A DNA stretch of 64,000 nt. Source: Streptomyces sp. NBC_01232. Lineage in GTDB: Bacteria; Actinomycetota; Actinomycetes; Streptomycetales; Streptomycetaceae. The DNA is taken from the NCBI RefSeq assembly GCF_035989885.1, contig NZ_CP108518.1, positions 8,596,093 through 8,660,092 on the forward strand, read 5' to 3'. Below, piece after piece: positions 35,423 through 43,869 of the stretch (position 1 is its first letter; the number at the start of each line of letters is the position of its first letter). The position numbers were made by a program, and so were the translations under genes. The notes under the pieces were generated by a model. That model saw nothing but the letters and a program-made list of their open reading frames with translations. It was not told the DNA's origin and made no database searches.

Positions 35423-36900
35423 ATCTGGGCCAGCTCGCGCACCGTGGCCATGTCGCTGAAGGGGAGCAGCTTTTCGCCGACGATCTGGTGCGGTTCGCTG
35501 CCCTTGCCGGCGATCAGGACCGTGTCGTCGGGGCCCGCCTCGGACAGGGCGAAGGCGATCGCCCGGCGGCGGTCGGCATAGCGCCGGAAGGGGGTGCCGG
35601 TCGCCGTGAGGCCGGGGGCCACCTGGTCCAGGATGGCCTCGGGGTCCTCGTTGCGGGGGTTGTCCGAGGTCAGGACGCAGAGGTCGGAATGGGTCCCGGC
35701 GATCCGGCCCATCTCGACCCGCTTGGAGGTGTCGCGGTCCCCGCCGCAGCCGAAGACCGTGATCACCCGGGCGCGGGCGAAACCCCTGATGGTGGTGAGG
35801 ACCTTGTCCAGGGAGTCCGGCGAGTGGGCATAGTCCACGATCACCGACGTGCCCAGCGGGGTCCGGAAGCGTTCCAGCCGGCCCGGGACCGGCGGCATGC
35901 GGTCGAGCGCGTCGACCAGGGCGCCCAGCTCGTGCCCCAGCACGTGGCAGGCCGCCACGGTGGCCAGCGCATTGGCCACCGAGAAGCGGCCGGGGACGGG
36001 AATCGAGGCCGGGTAGGCGCGTCCGTCGTGATGGAGGGTGAACCGCGTGCCCGAGGCAGTCACCACGAGGTCGGTGGCCCGGTAGTCGGCCGGACGGTCC
36101 AGGGCGTACGTGGTCACCGCCCCCGGCATCATCGACACGATGCCCGCGCCCACCGGGTCGTCGGCATTGACCACCGCACGCCGGCACAGGCCCTGGAAGA
36201 GCCGCAGCTTGGCGTCCCGGTAGTTCGCCATCGTCCCGTGGTCGTCCAGATGGTCCTGCGTGAGGTTGGTGAAGACCCCGACGTCGATGAACGTCCGGTC
36301 GACCCGGTGCGTCAGCAGTGCCATCGAGGTGGCTTCCAGCACCACGCCGGCGGCCCCGCGGTCGCGCATGTACCCCAGCAGGTACTGCAGGTCGGGAGAT
36401 TCCGGTGTGGTCAGCACCGATGGCGGCATGGGGATCGGCTCGTCGCCGATCCTGCTTCCGGCGGTTCCGATCACCCCCACGCTGGAGCCCTCGGCGATCC
36501 GCAGAACGGACTCGACCATGTACGAGATGGAGGTCTTCCCGTTGGTGCCGGTGATCGCCACCATGTCCATGTGCCGCCCGGGCTCGCCGAAGTAGCGGGA
36601 GCTCACCACCGCGGCGGCCGTACGCGTGTCGGGTACCCGGACGGTACAGGTGCCTGGGGGCCATGCCGCGGCCGGCAGGTCGGGTTCACGGCCGTCGACG
36701 AGCACGGCGGCGGCGCCCCGGGCCAGCGCGGGCGAGACGGCGCCGGGGCCGCCTTCCCGGTGCCCGGGTACGGCGATGAAGAGCGAGCCCGGCATCACCC
36801 GGTCGGCGTCGAAGGTGGTTCCCGCGGTGATCAGCGTTGTGTCCGGATCACCCTGGAGAACGTGGTGCTCCTGCCCGGCCAGCAATGCGCTCAGCTTCAC
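35419..36900 (-). CDS. murE: MurE-type UDP-MurNAc-tripeptide ligase (second copy)
   Basis: The 493-residue protein has the three Mur-ligase domains: the ATP-binding motif ITGTNGKTS, the lysine to be carbamylated in YRDAKLRLF, and VDYAHSPDSL and FGCGGDRD. It also has SDNPRNEDP, the DNPR motif that marks ligases adding meso-diaminopimelate (Streptomyces uses LL-diaminopimelate). The reaction joins the diamino acid to UDP-MurNAc-Ala-Glu. The gene lies outside any cell-wall cluster, so it is probably a paralogue. GTG at 36900 with GAAGGGA is the start. Confidence 0.88.
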   Translation of the reverse strand: MKLSALLAGQEHHVLQGDPDTTLITAGTTFDADRVMPGSLFIAVPGHREGGPGAVSPALARGAAAVLVDGREPDLPAAAWPPGTCTVRVPDTRTAAAVVSSRYFGEPGRHMDMVAITGTNGKTSISYMVESVLRIAEGSSVGVIGTAGSRIGDEPIPMPPSVLTTPESPDLQYLLGYMRDRGAAGVVLEATSMALLTHRVDRTFIDVGVFTNLTQDHLDDHGTMANYRDAKLRLFQGLCRRAVVNADDPVGAGIVSMMPGAVTTYALDRPADYRATDLVVTASGTRFTLHHDGRAYPASIPVPGRFSVANALATVAACHVLGHELGALVDALDRMPPVPGRLERFRTPLGTSVIVDYAHSPDSLDKVLTTIRGFARARVITVFGCGGDRDTSKRVEMGRIAGTHSDLCVLTSDNPRNEDPEAILDQVAPGLTATGTPFRRYADRRRAIAFALSEAGPDDTVLIAGKGSEPHQIVGEKLLPFSDMATVRELAQI

Positions 36901-37020
36901 AATGATCCCTTCGAGGGGGCTCGGGCCCGGGCGTGCGGCCGTAGCCAGGCGGCAGCGCCGGCGGCATGCCGGGAAGCTGCTGTGGTGATGTGGAGCGGGG
37001 GAGGGCGCAGGCGCGAAGCG

Positions 37021-37173
37021 CTAGCCGTGGCCGTGCAGGGCCGTACGGCGCGTCTTGGGCGCCACGGCGAGGGCCGTGCCGGCCGGGTCGACGAGGGCCG
37101 CAACCCCGGCGGCCGGGCGCATCCCGAAGGCGGCCTGCTGCAGGCACTGCCTCGAGGAACGTGTGCGACCCAT
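37021..37173 (-). CDS. Possible 50-residue ORF
   Basis: It starts MGRTRSSRQCLQQAAFGMRP and ends TRRTALHGHG. It has no domain and no good ribosome site. It may be a remnant. Confidence 0.25.
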   Translation of the reverse strand: MGRTRSSRQCLQQAAFGMRPAAGVAALVDPAGTALAVAPKTRRTALHGHG

Positions 37174-37354
37174 GGGCCGAGTGTACGGCCCGCCGGGCGG
37201 CCCGGGGATCGCCGCCGGCTCGGCCGACAGGGTCCGGAAGGGAAGGCGCGATCGACGGCACCGAGCTGCTGCCCCTGCCCTACGTTGAGCGCCGCCGACG
37301 CCTGGAGGTCCTTTCGCGGCCCGCGCACCGACCGCCCCGTGGACCCTGTGCCCC

Positions 37355-37456
37355 ATGACTACGGACCCGGCCAAGGCCAGGGAATGGCTGGAGGACTGGA
37401 CGGACGTCTCCGGGGGCGAGGGCCTGTCGCGGATACGGTTCGGAGTTGCCCACTGA
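37355..37456 (+). CDS. Possible 33-residue ORF or truncated gene start
   Basis: The peptide begins MTTDPAKAREWLEDWTDVSG, with good codon bias and a plausible N-terminus, but stops after 33 codons. It is more likely the front end of a deleted gene than a functional peptide. Confidence 0.3.
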   Translation: MTTDPAKAREWLEDWTDVSGGEGLSRIRFGVAH

Positions 37457-37711
37457 CCGCTGGGTGGCCGTCATGGTGAAGCCTGCTGCGGTGATTTCTG
37501 AGCCGGCCAACACGCGGGCCGGTTGAATTCAGCAGGACGCTGGTGCTGGCCTGGGCCTTGGCCTGCGAGCGGCAGAAGGGCACCGGCTGGGAAACCGCTC
37601 CGCCCGGACCCCCCCCGCCGCCGGGTCGGGGCGAGGCCCGGACCAGCCCTGACCGCGCGCCCTGTCGGTGCCCGACGCGGACCATGCCTGGCACCAGACT
37701 GTCTGCCTGGG

Positions 37712-38449
37712 TCATGCCCCCAGATCCTCCGTCACGGGCAGGCATTCGGCGAGCAGGCCGACGACGTCGCGCCAGGCTCGTTGTGCGTGCTGTGGGTGGT
37801 GGCCGACGCCGGGGACCGTGGGGTGGCCGACCGGCGGGTGGTGGAAGGCGTGCAGGGCGCCGCCGTAGACCGTGAGGCGCCAGTCGATGCCCGCGGCCTG
37901 CATCTCGGCGGTGAACGCGTCCCGTTGCGCGGGCGGCATGATCGGGTCTTCCGACCCGACCCCGGCCCACACCGGGCAGCGGATGCGCGCCGCCTCGCCG
38001 GGCCGGCCCGTGGTCAGCGCGTTGACTGTCCCGATCGCGCGCAGGCTGACGCCGCCGCGCCCGAGTTCCAGCCCGATGGCGCCCCCGGTGCCGTAACCGA
38101 CGGCGGCTATCCGGTCGGGGTCGGTCCGCGGTTCGGTGCGCAGCACGTCGAGCGCCGCATGGCCGATGCCCCGCATCCGGTCGGGATCAGCGAGCAGCGG
38201 CAGGCAACGGGCCAGCATCTCCTCGGGGTCGCCCAAATAGCGCCCGCCGTGAAGATCGAAGGCCAGTGCTACGTATCCCAGCTCGGCGAGAGCATCGGCC
38301 CGGCGGCGCTCGACGTCGCTGAGCCCCGTGCCCTCTGGTCCGAGCAGCACCGCGGGCCGGCGGTCGACACCGGCCGGGAGCGCGAGGTGACCGGTCATCG
38401 TCAAACCGTCCGCCGGGTACTCGACCGTGCGCGTCGTAATCGTCGTCAT
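37712..38449 (-). CDS. Dienelactone-hydrolase family protein without the Cys nucleophile
   Basis: The 245-residue alpha/beta-hydrolase has the family layout: YVALAFDLHGG, then the elbow, CPVWAGVGSEDPIMPP with the acid, and GALHAFHHP with the His. The nucleophile elbow of dienelactone hydrolases is GxCxGG. Here it is GYGTGG, so the Cys is replaced by Gly. It may be inactive or use another residue. It is a single gene with no operon partner. Confidence 0.8.
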   Translation of the reverse strand: MTTITTRTVEYPADGLTMTGHLALPAGVDRRPAVLLGPEGTGLSDVERRRADALAELGYVALAFDLHGGRYLGDPEEMLARCLPLLADPDRMRGIGHAALDVLRTEPRTDPDRIAAVGYGTGGAIGLELGRGGVSLRAIGTVNALTTGRPGEAARIRCPVWAGVGSEDPIMPPAQRDAFTAEMQAAGIDWRLTVYGGALHAFHHPPVGHPTVPGVGHHPQHAQRAWRDVVGLLAECLPVTEDLGA

Positions 38450-39035
38450 GAGACTGGACCGTAGTGATCATCGAGTCCGGTCCGTCCGGTGTTCTGCCGC
38501 TGGCGGAACAGCGTGGGTGTCCCTCTGGAATACGGGGGCCGGGCTCAGGGCTTCAAGATCATCCCGTTGCCCCTCTGGCGCGTATCCCGGTCACACCACG
38601 GCGTCAGGCGTCGGCCCGCGGGCCCCTTGGGGCGGGGAAGACTTCCTCGCCCCGAGGGGCGAGGCCGCGGGCGGCGGGCCCCCTTTGGGGAATCTCGCGC
38701 CCGGCGGGCGCGCGTCCAAGCCTGCGGGCATGGTCCGGAACTGGTCGTGCGATACGCGACGAACGTGGAGCCGTCCCTGCGTTCGTGGTGGTCCGGCCGC
38801 CTCCGTCGGCGGGGGATTGTCCTGTGACCACCCCGCCGCCGGTGGACGCCGAGCGGCCGAAGGCCGGCGAGAGCGCCCGGATCCGCGGCTTCGGGGACGC
38901 CGTCCACGAGCCGCGTTGAACGTGTTCAGAAAATCTGACAGCATGAGCTCCGGAAGGGCCTTCCGGACCGGCGGCTGACGTGAATCCGTCTGCCTTCGGC
39001 ACGAGTTGGCCATGAGATCCGGAGGTCGGCACGAC
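38450..39035. other. Gap with no clear gene
   Basis: A short plus-strand frame starting GTG 38824 (VTTPPPVDAERPKAGESARI) ends after 31 codons and may be a gene remnant. Nothing else is seen. Confidence 0.4.
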
Positions 39036-39350
39036 ATGATCATCGCCTTGCTCGTTTTCTTGTTCCTGGGCCTGATAGTGGCCGTCGCGCCGGGTCTGCT
39101 CGTCGGGTATGTCTTCGTCGCGGTGAGCGGCAAGCTGCCGCTCACCGTGAGGGTCTTGTTGCTGGTGGTCCTGGCGATGGGTGCGGCGGCGCTGTGGCTC
39201 GGACTGGGGGAACCCGCCAACGTCCTGCTGCCGCTGGCCATGTTGGTGTCGTTCCTCGCGACCCTCGCCTCGGGAGCCGCGTTTCTCGGGCTCGAAGCCC
39301 GCAAGCGGCGTGCACCCCGCTACCCCGCCCCGACGTGGCAGAGCTGGTAG
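39036..39350 (+). CDS. Small three-helix membrane protein
   Basis: This gene encodes 104 residues with three hydrophobic helices (about 3-30, 37-55, 61-84) and a basic C-terminal tail. The ATG at 39036 lies ten bases after GGAGG. No family is recognised. Confidence 0.55.
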   Translation: MIIALLVFLFLGLIVAVAPGLLVGYVFVAVSGKLPLTVRVLLLVVLAMGAAALWLGLGEPANVLLPLAMLVSFLATLASGAAFLGLEARKRRAPRYPAPTWQSW

Positions 39351-39490
39351 CCGACCGCCCCCCGTTTCCGTACAAGGAGGGGCCGGGCCGGCTGAGGCCG
39401 CCGGGTGAGCGGTCGGCGGGGCCGGCCGGTGTTGAGGCCGTGCCAGGGTCCTGGTGCGCGGGTGGCGGCCGGGCAGGCTAGTTTGCTCGG

Positions 39491-39931
39491 ATGAGTCTCC
39501 TTGATGATGTGGCCGAGCGCGACGGCTGGCGGTGCTGGGTGTGTGACGAACCGGTCGACCCCGATGAGTCGGTGAACGACCCGCGGGGGCCCAGCGTCGA
39601 CAGCCGGACCGCCGACCGGAAGGCCAAGGTGGCCGAGCGGCTCGCGCACCGCGGGTGCAACACCCGCAAGGGTGCGGTCAAGGTGGTCATCGCCTGGCCG
39701 GAGCGCCTGTATGTAGTCGAACCCGCACCGCTGATCGCCGTCGCCGAGAGGCTGGAGCGCAAGGGTGGCCGCGAGATGGTGGGCCGTTGCCCGACCAGGA
39801 AGGACGCCCAAGAGGCGGCGGATTGGCTGGTGGACCGGTTCTCCCGACTGGTACCGGGAATGCCGGTGACCGCCGACATCCAGGCGGGCGGCGGCCAGTT
39901 CCTCGTCATCCTGGCCACCGGCCGCCGCTGA
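39491..39931 (+). CDS. HNH-like small protein
   Basis: The 146-residue protein starts with RDGWRCWVCDEPVDPDES, followed by AHRGCNTRKGA. The Cys pair (CWVC) and the later H-x2-CN arrangement are those of HNH/McrA-type zinc-bound nuclease folds. It ends in an alpha/beta domain (ADWLVDRFSRLVPGMPVTAD). The gene stands alone; whether it cuts DNA is unknown. Confidence 0.65.
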   Translation: MSLLDDVAERDGWRCWVCDEPVDPDESVNDPRGPSVDSRTADRKAKVAERLAHRGCNTRKGAVKVVIAWPERLYVVEPAPLIAVAERLERKGGREMVGRCPTRKDAQEAADWLVDRFSRLVPGMPVTADIQAGGGQFLVILATGRR

Positions 39932-39944
39932 TCGGGTCACAGGA

Positions 39945-40170
39945 CAGGTTGTCCGATCAGGTCAACGCCCGGTACGGGACTGCCCTGACGCGGGAGTACG
40001 CCTCCCGGTGGGAGCAGGGCGCGCTCACGCCGGGCTCCTGCCCTGTGGTGCCCCGAGCACGGGGGCGAGGTCACCCCGGTGCTGGAGTGGCACGCGGGCG
40101 GCGGCCTGCGCTGCGCGCAGCTCGCGCGCGGATCCTGCGGTCAGGCGCATGAACCGTTCACGATGGCCGG
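39945..40170 (+). pseudogene. Degraded coding fragments
   Basis: Two neighbouring plus-strand frames read LSDQVNARYGTALTREYASR and then, shifted, LWCPEHGGEVTPVLEWHAGG and LRCAQLARGSC. The second looks like a Cys/His zinc-binding region. Together they suggest one gene with a frameshift and lost ends, or two fragments. Confidence 0.35.
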
Positions 40171-40411
40171 GCTCCGGGCCGCACAGCGGCGTCGGAGGTC
40201 TGCCTGGGCTCCGGTCGGCCACAACAGCCGACCGCCACGCGATGTCCACGCCGGCAGGCCGACAGCTCGCGGCGCCCCGTCGCGCCCCTGCGGTTTTCCG
40301 CAGGGGCGCCGGGCGGGAACGCGCATACCGGCCGCGAGCTGCGCTTCCTAGGTTGGGGAGGGTCGTCCGGCGGGTCCGCCGGGGGACCTTCCCCTGAGAC
40401 CTGGAGCGCTC

Positions 40412-41074
40412 ATGACGCCGTTCTCGACCACTCTCGCCCAGGAGCCGGCCGGCGGCATCGCCGGCTGGGCGGCCGGCCTCGTCGACACGCTCGGCGGGCC
40501 GGGCGCGGGCCTCGCCATCGCCCTGGAGAATCTGTTCCCGCCGCTGCCGAGCGAGGTGATCCTGCCGCTGACCGGCTTCGCCGCCGGGCAGGGCGTGCTG
40601 AGCCTCGCCTCCGCCCTGTTCTGGACGACGCTGGGTTCGGTGGTGGGCGCGCTGGCCCTGTACGGGATCGGGGCGCTCTTCGGCCGGGAGCGGATGCACG
40701 CGCTGTGGGCGCGGCTGCCGCTGGTGAAGGTCTCGGACCTGGAGCGGACCGAGGCGTGGTTCCGGCGGCACGGCGCGAAGGCGGTGCTCCTGGGCCGGAT
40801 GGTGCCGATCTTCCGCAGCCTGATCTCGGTGCCGGCCGGGGTGGAGCGGATGCCGGTCCCGCTCTTCCTCCTGCTCACCACCGTGGGCAGCCTGGCCTGG
40901 AACAGCGTCCTGGTCTTCGCCGGCTACGCCCTCGGAGACCGTTGGGAACTGGTCGAGTCGTACGTGGGCGTGGCCTCCAAGGCCGTCGTCGTCCTGGTCC
41001 TCGCGGCCGGCGCGACCTGGCTGACGGTACGGCTCCGGGCCCGCGGGGCGGCCGCCCGCCACCGGCGCGCATAG
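40412..41074 (+). CDS. DedA-family membrane protein
   Basis: The 220-residue protein has the DedA (VTT) signatures ENLFPPLPSEVILPLTGF and FRRHGAKAVLLGRMVPIFRS, and four to six membrane helices. DedA proteins are lipid scramblases or flippases that recycle undecaprenyl phosphate or phospholipids. It is followed after nine bases by a histidine kinase gene, so the three genes 40412-42882 likely form an operon. Confidence 0.9.
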   Translation: MTPFSTTLAQEPAGGIAGWAAGLVDTLGGPGAGLAIALENLFPPLPSEVILPLTGFAAGQGVLSLASALFWTTLGSVVGALALYGIGALFGRERMHALWARLPLVKVSDLERTEAWFRRHGAKAVLLGRMVPIFRSLISVPAGVERMPVPLFLLLTTVGSLAWNSVLVFAGYALGDRWELVESYVGVASKAVVVLVLAAGATWLTVRLRARGAAARHRRA

Positions 41075-41083
41075 GGTGAGGGC

Positions 41084-42247
41084 GTGAGCGGGGGCGAACG
41101 GGGCGGCGCGAGAACGCGGTCGGCGGTCCGGCGGACGGTGGGGGTGCTCGCCGGATGCCTGACGGCGCCGGCCGGCCTGCTGTACCTGCTGCTCGCCGGG
41201 GTGCCGCTCGGCGCCTTCCTGCTGTGGCCGCGAACGCGGCCGTACGCCCTCGGGGTCTACGGCTCCGGCGCCCGGCGGCTCGTGGAGGTGGAGCGCAGGC
41301 GGCGGACCTGCTTCTTCGGCGACCGGTTCCCTGAGACGTACGGGGGCGAGGGCGTGGTCCGCCACCTGGCGGTCCGGTCCTGGTCGGGGCTCATGTGCGG
41401 GGTCGTCCTGGCGCTGCTCGGCTTTGGCCTGGTGCTTGCGGGACTGCTGGCAGGCGGGGTGGTGCGCGGGACCATCGGGACCGCGGAGCTGCTGACGCAG
41501 CTCGTCCTCGGGGGCGTCCTGCTGTTCCTCGGCCTCCAGGGACTGTTCGCGCTGACCGCGCTCGACGCCCGGCTGGCCCGGGAGTGCTTCGGGCCGTCCG
41601 AGCGGGAGCTGCTGCGGCGCCGGATCGACGAGCTCTCGGTCAGCAGGGCCGCCGTCGTGCGGGCCGTGGATGTGGAGCGGCGGCGGATCGAGCGCGACCT
41701 CCACGACGGGGTGCAGCAGCGGCTCGTGGCGCTCGCGATGCTCATCGGGCGGGCACGCCGGGGCGGTGGGCGGGATCCGGAGCGGGCGGCGCAGCTGCTG
41801 GGCCAGGCGCACCGGGAGGCCCAGGAGGTGCTGGCCGAACTGCGCGAGGTGGCCTGGCGGGTGTACCCGTCGGCGCTGGACAGCCTCGGCCTGGAGGAGG
41901 CGCTCGGCGGGGTGGCGCAGCGGTGCGGGCTGCCGCTGCGGATCGCGTACGAGGTGGCGGCGCCGCTCCCACGCCCGGTGGTGACAGCCGCGTACTTCGT
42001 CGTCTCCGAGGCCGTCACCAACGCGGCCAAGCACTCCGCCGCCTCGGCCGTCTCGGTGCGGGTCGCGGGGCCGCCCGGCGGCCCGCTCACCGTGCGGATC
42101 GAGGACGACGGCCGGGGCGGCGCGGATCCGGCGGGCAGCGGCCTGACCGGGCTGCGCGGACGGGTCTGCGCGCTCGACGGCGTCCTGCGGATCGACAGCC
42201 CCCTCGGGGGCCCCACCACCATCGTCGCGGAGCTGCCGTGCGTGTGA
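41084..42247 (+). CDS. NarL-type sensor histidine kinase
   Basis: The 387-residue protein starts at GTG 41084. It has two pairs of membrane helices (about 20-50 and 105-165), then a HisKA_3 dimerisation domain with the phosphorylated His in ERDLHDGVQQRL, and an ATPase domain with SEAVTNAAKHS and SGLTGLRGR. Membrane sensing through the N-terminal part is likely. Its end overlaps the response regulator by ten bases, so they are a matched pair. Confidence 0.93.
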   Translation: MSGGERGGARTRSAVRRTVGVLAGCLTAPAGLLYLLLAGVPLGAFLLWPRTRPYALGVYGSGARRLVEVERRRRTCFFGDRFPETYGGEGVVRHLAVRSWSGLMCGVVLALLGFGLVLAGLLAGGVVRGTIGTAELLTQLVLGGVLLFLGLQGLFALTALDARLARECFGPSERELLRRRIDELSVSRAAVVRAVDVERRRIERDLHDGVQQRLVALAMLIGRARRGGGRDPERAAQLLGQAHREAQEVLAELREVAWRVYPSALDSLGLEEALGGVAQRCGLPLRIAYEVAAPLPRPVVTAAYFVVSEAVTNAAKHSAASAVSVRVAGPPGGPLTVRIEDDGRGGADPAGSGLTGLRGRVCALDGVLRIDSPLGGPTTIVAELPCV

Positions 42248-42882
42248 TCCTGGCCGAGGACTCGACCCTGCTGCGGGAGGGCCTGGCCCGACTCCTGGTG
42301 GAAGAGGGGCACGAGGTCGTCGGGGCGTTCGGCGACGCGGTGACGCTGGTCGCCGAGACGGAGAGGCTCCGCCCCGACGTGGCCGTCGTGGACATCCGGA
42401 TGCCGCCGACCCACACCGACGAGGGGCTACGGGCGGCCGTCGAGATCCGCGAACGGCTGCCCGGGACCGGCGTCCTGGTCCTCTCCCAGCACGTCGAGCG
42501 GAGCTACGCGGCCCGGCTGCTCGCGGCCGGCGCGGAGCGGGTCGGCTATCTGCTGAAGGATCGGGTGGCGCAGGTCGAGGAGTTCCTCGACGCGCTGGAG
42601 CGGATCCACGCGGGCGGCGCGGCGATCGACCCGGAGGTCGTACGGCAGCTGGTGGTGCGCAGCGCGCACGCCGATCCGCTGGCCCGGCTGACCCCGCGCG
42701 AGCGGGAGGTGCTCCAGGTGCTCGCGGAGGGGTGCACGAACACGGCCATCGCGCGGCGGCTGCACCTTTCGCTGAGCGCGGTGGAGAAGCACCTCAACTC
42801 GGTCTTCGACAAGCTGGAGCTGCGCGGGACCGAGGGCCATAGCCCACGGATCCTCGCGGTGCTGCGGTATCTGGAGGCCTGA
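42238..42882 (+). CDS. NarL/LuxR-type response regulator
   Basis: The 214-residue regulator starts at GTG 42238 inside the end of the kinase gene. The receiver domain has ILAEDSTLLREGL and the phosphorylated Asp in VVDIRMPP. The C-terminal LuxR helix-turn-helix reads LTPREREVLQVLAEG and NTAIARRLHLSLSAVEKHL. It would be phosphorylated by the upstream kinase and control unknown promoters, possibly including DedA. Confidence 0.93.
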   Translation: MRVILAEDSTLLREGLARLLVEEGHEVVGAFGDAVTLVAETERLRPDVAVVDIRMPPTHTDEGLRAAVEIRERLPGTGVLVLSQHVERSYAARLLAAGAERVGYLLKDRVAQVEEFLDALERIHAGGAAIDPEVVRQLVVRSAHADPLARLTPREREVLQVLAEGCTNTAIARRLHLSLSAVEKHLNSVFDKLELRGTEGHSPRILAVLRYLEA

Positions 42883-43869
42883 GGGTCGTCCCGTATCGGT
42901 CCGGGGCGGCGGCAGGCCGGCGCGAGCGGGGCCGTGCTCTTCGCCCGGTGACCGGGCGCGCTCCGGTCGATTGGCCGGGATCGACTCTCGCCGATGGAGT
43001 GCCCGCCCCATCGCGGACCTGCGCAAGCCGCGGCCTCACCGTGCGCCGACCTCGCCCCGCTCGCGCACCGGGCCAGCAGCTCGGCCAGGTCGTGGCCCTC
43101 CAGGAACTCCCTCACCAGGAACAGCCGGCCGACATCACGCCCGACGTCATGCACCGTGGTGATCCCGGCGTGCCGCAGCCTCGCCCCGATGGTGGCTTCC
43201 CGGCGGAAGCGGGCCACGGCCTGGGTGCTGTCGACGTCCTCGCGCAGGACCTTCACCGCTACGGGGCGCTGGAGTTCCTCGTCCAGGCCCTGCCAGACCT
43301 CGCCCATGCCGCCCCGGCCGATGCGCTCGACCAGCCGGTACAGGCCGGCCAGACGGTTCCCTGCTTTCCACAAGCACCCCCGCGTGATCACGTCCCCGTG
43401 CCCGCGTTCTGCCCGGCCGCCACCTTCCGGTCCGGGGCGGTTGGTCGCGGGGTGTGGCCGGCGCCGTCCGCGGTCGCGCTGTGCCGGTACGGCGCCGAGT
43501 GGACCGCGACCAGGCTCCGCCGGGGCCTCGCGGCCGACGAAGCGGAGCACGACCGGCTGCTCGGCATCGCGGGCCGGCTGCGGCCGCCCCGACGTGGAGT
43601 TCACCGCCCCGTAGAGCGAACGAGGACAGGGTTGTCGAAGGGCCGCCGCCTCGACGGGCGCAGGCCCTTCGCCATGCCGAGTCACGTGCCGCCGAGCCGG
43701 ATGGACTTGCCGGTGGGGCAGAAGGCGACGTGCTCCTGTCTCATCCCGGTCGGTTGTCCCTCGCGGGCATTCATGCTGCCCCCAGCAGTGGCGTTGTGCC
43801 TCTCCTGTGCCCCTGGCCATACCAGTAGCGTCCTTTGGGTAGACTGTCTAACCGCGGGGAGTGGGCGCC
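42883..43869. other. Decayed region with a truncated kinase
   Basis: Apart from the kinase fragment (43046-43391, minus), plus-strand pieces such as AVALCRYGAEWTATRLRR (about 43470-43530) and a short minus-strand frame (MNAREGQPTGMRQEHVAFCP, near 43770) appear to be remnants. A small dyad, TAGAC-T-GTCTA (43840-43850), may belong to the promoter of the next gene. Confidence 0.4.
43046..43391 (-). pseudogene. Truncated Ser/Thr protein kinase
   Basis: A GTG at 43391 starts the N-lobe of a Hanks-type kinase. It shows YRLVERIGRGGMGEVW (Gly loop), PVAVKVLRED (ATP-binding Lys), RLRHAGITTVHDVG and LFLVREFLEGHDLAELL. The catalytic loop HRD and DFG are absent, and the frame runs into unrelated Arg/Ser-rich sequence. 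Only about 110 residues of kinase remain, so it cannot phosphorylate. Confidence 0.75.

Larger units (their letters stand above)
36901..37711. other. Mostly non-coding stretch with tiny frames
   Basis: No full gene is seen. Two short frames with reasonable codon bias lie here (37021-37173 minus, 37355-37456 plus) and may be gene ends or starts left after deletions. Confidence 0.4.
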
